Part shown: in pieces, positions 63,503 through 64,000 of the stretch
How the letters are laid out: the number at the start of each line of letters is the position of its first letter
Numbering within the stretch: position 1 is the stretch's first letter
From: Desulfomonile tiedjei
GTDB lineage: Bacteria > Desulfobacterota > Desulfomonilia > Desulfomonilales > Desulfomonilaceae
Length of the DNA stretch: 64,000 bases
Reading direction: 5' to 3'
NCBI GenBank assembly: GCA_016218715.1
Contig: JACRDG010000048.1
Coordinates: 372,001-436,000 of the forward strand
Program-made: the position numbers and the translations under genes
Notes under the pieces: generated by a model
The model's database searches: none
The model's input: the letters and a program-made list of their open reading frames with translations, nothing else
Told to the model about the DNA's origin: nothing

Positions 63503-64000
63503 TTGGTTCGGGGTCGTGCCCGGGACATATCTCCATGGCTCATAGCCGAGCCCCGAGCTCTGCGCGAAGAAATAGAGGGTCCCGTTCACATTCGTCATGT
63601 GAATCGGGGAGGCGCTGCTGCTGCCGGGCCAGATGTCCTGGACCATGGACGTGCCCCCCGCTGTCCCGTCAGTCTGCCACAACTCTATCCCGTGAACCGC
63701 ATCATCCATGACAAAGTTCGCGGTCCCGCCCACGTTCATCATCTGGACCCACCATGTCCAGTAATGGACCGGCGAGGGGTCGGCCACCATGAAGGTACCT
63801 CCAGGAGTACCGTCGCTCCTCCACAGGGTGTCGCCGAGGGCGTTGTCATAGGAGATGAAAAGCAAAGCGCCATTCACATCCGTCAGGTTGAAGGGGTAGT
63901 TCCCTTGGGAGCCGGGGCCGATATTCTCCACCAAAGCCGTTCCTGTGGTGGTGCCATCGCTTCTCCAGAGTTCTTCGCCGTTGACGCCGTCATTGGCCGC
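60440..64000 (-). CDS. large cadherin-like repeat surface protein, 5' end outside window
   Basis: At least 1187 residues; the reading frame is open to the right edge, so the start is missing. The N-terminal 160 residues have ELWxSDGTxxGT repeats (EELWRSDGTTTGT, DTLWRSDGTPGGT, IELWQTDGTAGGT). Four tandem A-B pairs of about 255 residues follow (63502-62740, 62739-61965, 61964-61203, 61202-60440). A modules carry HGTLFRDANxNNxIDAGE, an EF-hand-like calcium loop; B modules carry NGNAISISDPDAG and ALNGMxFxP. The protein ends right after B4. Likely a calcium-dependent adhesin or matrix protein; export signal not visible. Confidence 0.82.
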   Translation of the reverse strand, partial: AANDGVNGEELWRSDGTTTGTALVENIGPGSQGNYPFNLTDVNGALLFISYDNALGDTLWRSDGTPGGTFMVADPSPVHYWTWWVQMMNVGGTANFVMDDAVHGIELWQTDGTAGGTSMVQDIWPGSSSASPIHMTNVNGTLYFFAQSSGLGYEPWRYVPGTTPNQPPVAGNFALNGAQGVAVPVDGWNFTDPDGDPAQSITVTNLPDRGTLFRDANTNNAIDAGEAVALNQVITWADASTSHLVKYVSTGAYIGPDAVQYLVTDTRGAIGTVAGTGSITVSDTVNDPPVNHFPPNQTILEDIVLVFSPGNGNAISISDSDAGTAVVQMQLSSANGTLTLAQTTGLAFSAGDGTSDSSVTFSGTIDAINTALNGMRFVPSPNYNGLGGGVTVFTNDLGHTGADGAKFDTDTLLVTVSAVQDPPVAGDFALYADAGTVVSLDGWTFTDPDGDQAQSITLTVLPQHGTLFRDANANNVIDAGEAVTLNQVISWADAETTPLVKYQSVAGYNGPDTVRYVVTDTAGTVGTVAGTVGIDVGDPVNDPPVNQVPSAQSTVQNAPLILSTGNGNALSISDPDAGTAPVQVRLTGANGTLSLAQTTGLTFSAGDGTADATMTFVGATDAINEALNGMTFTPVLNYSGSAANLIIFTDDLGNTGADGPKSDSDTVAVTVVSDPNLPMAGNLTVAVMSSTPTWPSVGWITGWNYTDAQNDAPGFVRIESLPTRGTLFLDANGDNLFDAGEGITAGQEIPWSQVNSFQGVKYLGQVGYDGVDSFHYVVIDASGAVGTFQGTGTIGVGPNDPPVHTLPGAQTVPEDSVLVFSTANANQISVADPDVGTSPLEVTLYSYYGKVTLGSTSGVTLLSGDGVDDWVVTFRGSIDAVNTVLDGLRFTPQANYAGYAAVSIVTSDLGASGAGSVRADADNIPITITSVSDLPVAQGFSVTVYEDIVGTIAGWAATDGDGEWPQAITITSLPAHGTLFVDANDNNRVDSGEAVGLNQDISWIDAVMRAKAKYLGSLNYSGPDLVNYAVRDAGGSLGSGTETANITVAAVNDPPVNTIPGPQSTAMDTPLTFSTTRGNVVSVADPDVGTGQLQLQLSSMRGTISLASTGGLTFLAGDGTGDPFTVFTGNSTAVNTALNGMRFIPETGYNGAASIAVIANDLGNSGLGGPMLDVDTVSINVGNRVV

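Overview
The window reads as one chromosomal segment of a GC-rich, Gram-negative anaerobe. The best guess is a Desulfobacterota-type bacterium (old deltaproteobacteria, Desulfomonile/Syntrophobacter-like). This rests on the mvhD-metV-metF Wood-Ljungdahl cluster, CarD, a DtxR regulator beside feoAB, an isolated EF-G paralogue, a predicted outer-membrane protein and several families of intergenic palindromic repeats. The lineage is inference from gene content; no 16S or other marker lies in the window. No tRNA, rRNA, CRISPR array, prophage or intact insertion sequence was seen.

The chromosomal replication origin region is at 16-25 kb: cutA-rsmG-parA-parB-dnaA-[oriC]-dnaN-gyrB, all on the + strand. 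A perfect DnaA box and an AT-rich stretch lie between dnaA and dnaN. To the left (0-16 kb) are housekeeping and conserved genes: purA (cut by the left edge), serC, tlyA, pgeF, two genes co-oriented with pgeF (a YacP-like NYN nuclease and a small membrane protein), an EF-G paralogue, a patatin / dCMP-deaminase-type / unknown operon, an AT-rich island before a cysteine-rich predicted outer-membrane protein, and the PIN-TRAM/CarD pair.

To the right (25-42 kb) lie metF-metV-mvhD (methylene-tetrahydrofolate reductase with an electron-transfer subunit), a polyprenyl-phosphate-type glycosyltransferase with asnB, a DtxR regulator convergent with feoA-feoB-feoB-associated (ferrous iron uptake), a metallo-beta-lactamase-fold protein, a protein-kinase-fold protein that lacks the catalytic aspartate, a universal stress protein, a large GAF-like protein and a CBS-ACT protein.

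The 42-54 kb part is more accessory. It holds an M3 peptidase, an uncharacterised protein with a C-terminal cysteine cluster, an orphan antitoxin-like protein, an HExxH protein whose 3' end is duplicated as a pseudogene, a LabA-type NYN nuclease, a three-gene Tat-exported molybdenum hydroxylase of PaoABC type, and a secreted SH3b protein with internal repeats. After it comes tilS and the conserved rplU-rpmA-obg-proB run. The right end (58.7-64 kb) encodes two related surface proteins built from alternating cadherin-like modules. The second runs off the right edge.

Intergenic DNA carries at least three families of dispersed palindromic repeats. The most striking is a roughly 60-70 bp hairpin element with GGGGA...TCCCC arms, seen six times plus a fragment, usually just past the 3' end of genes.
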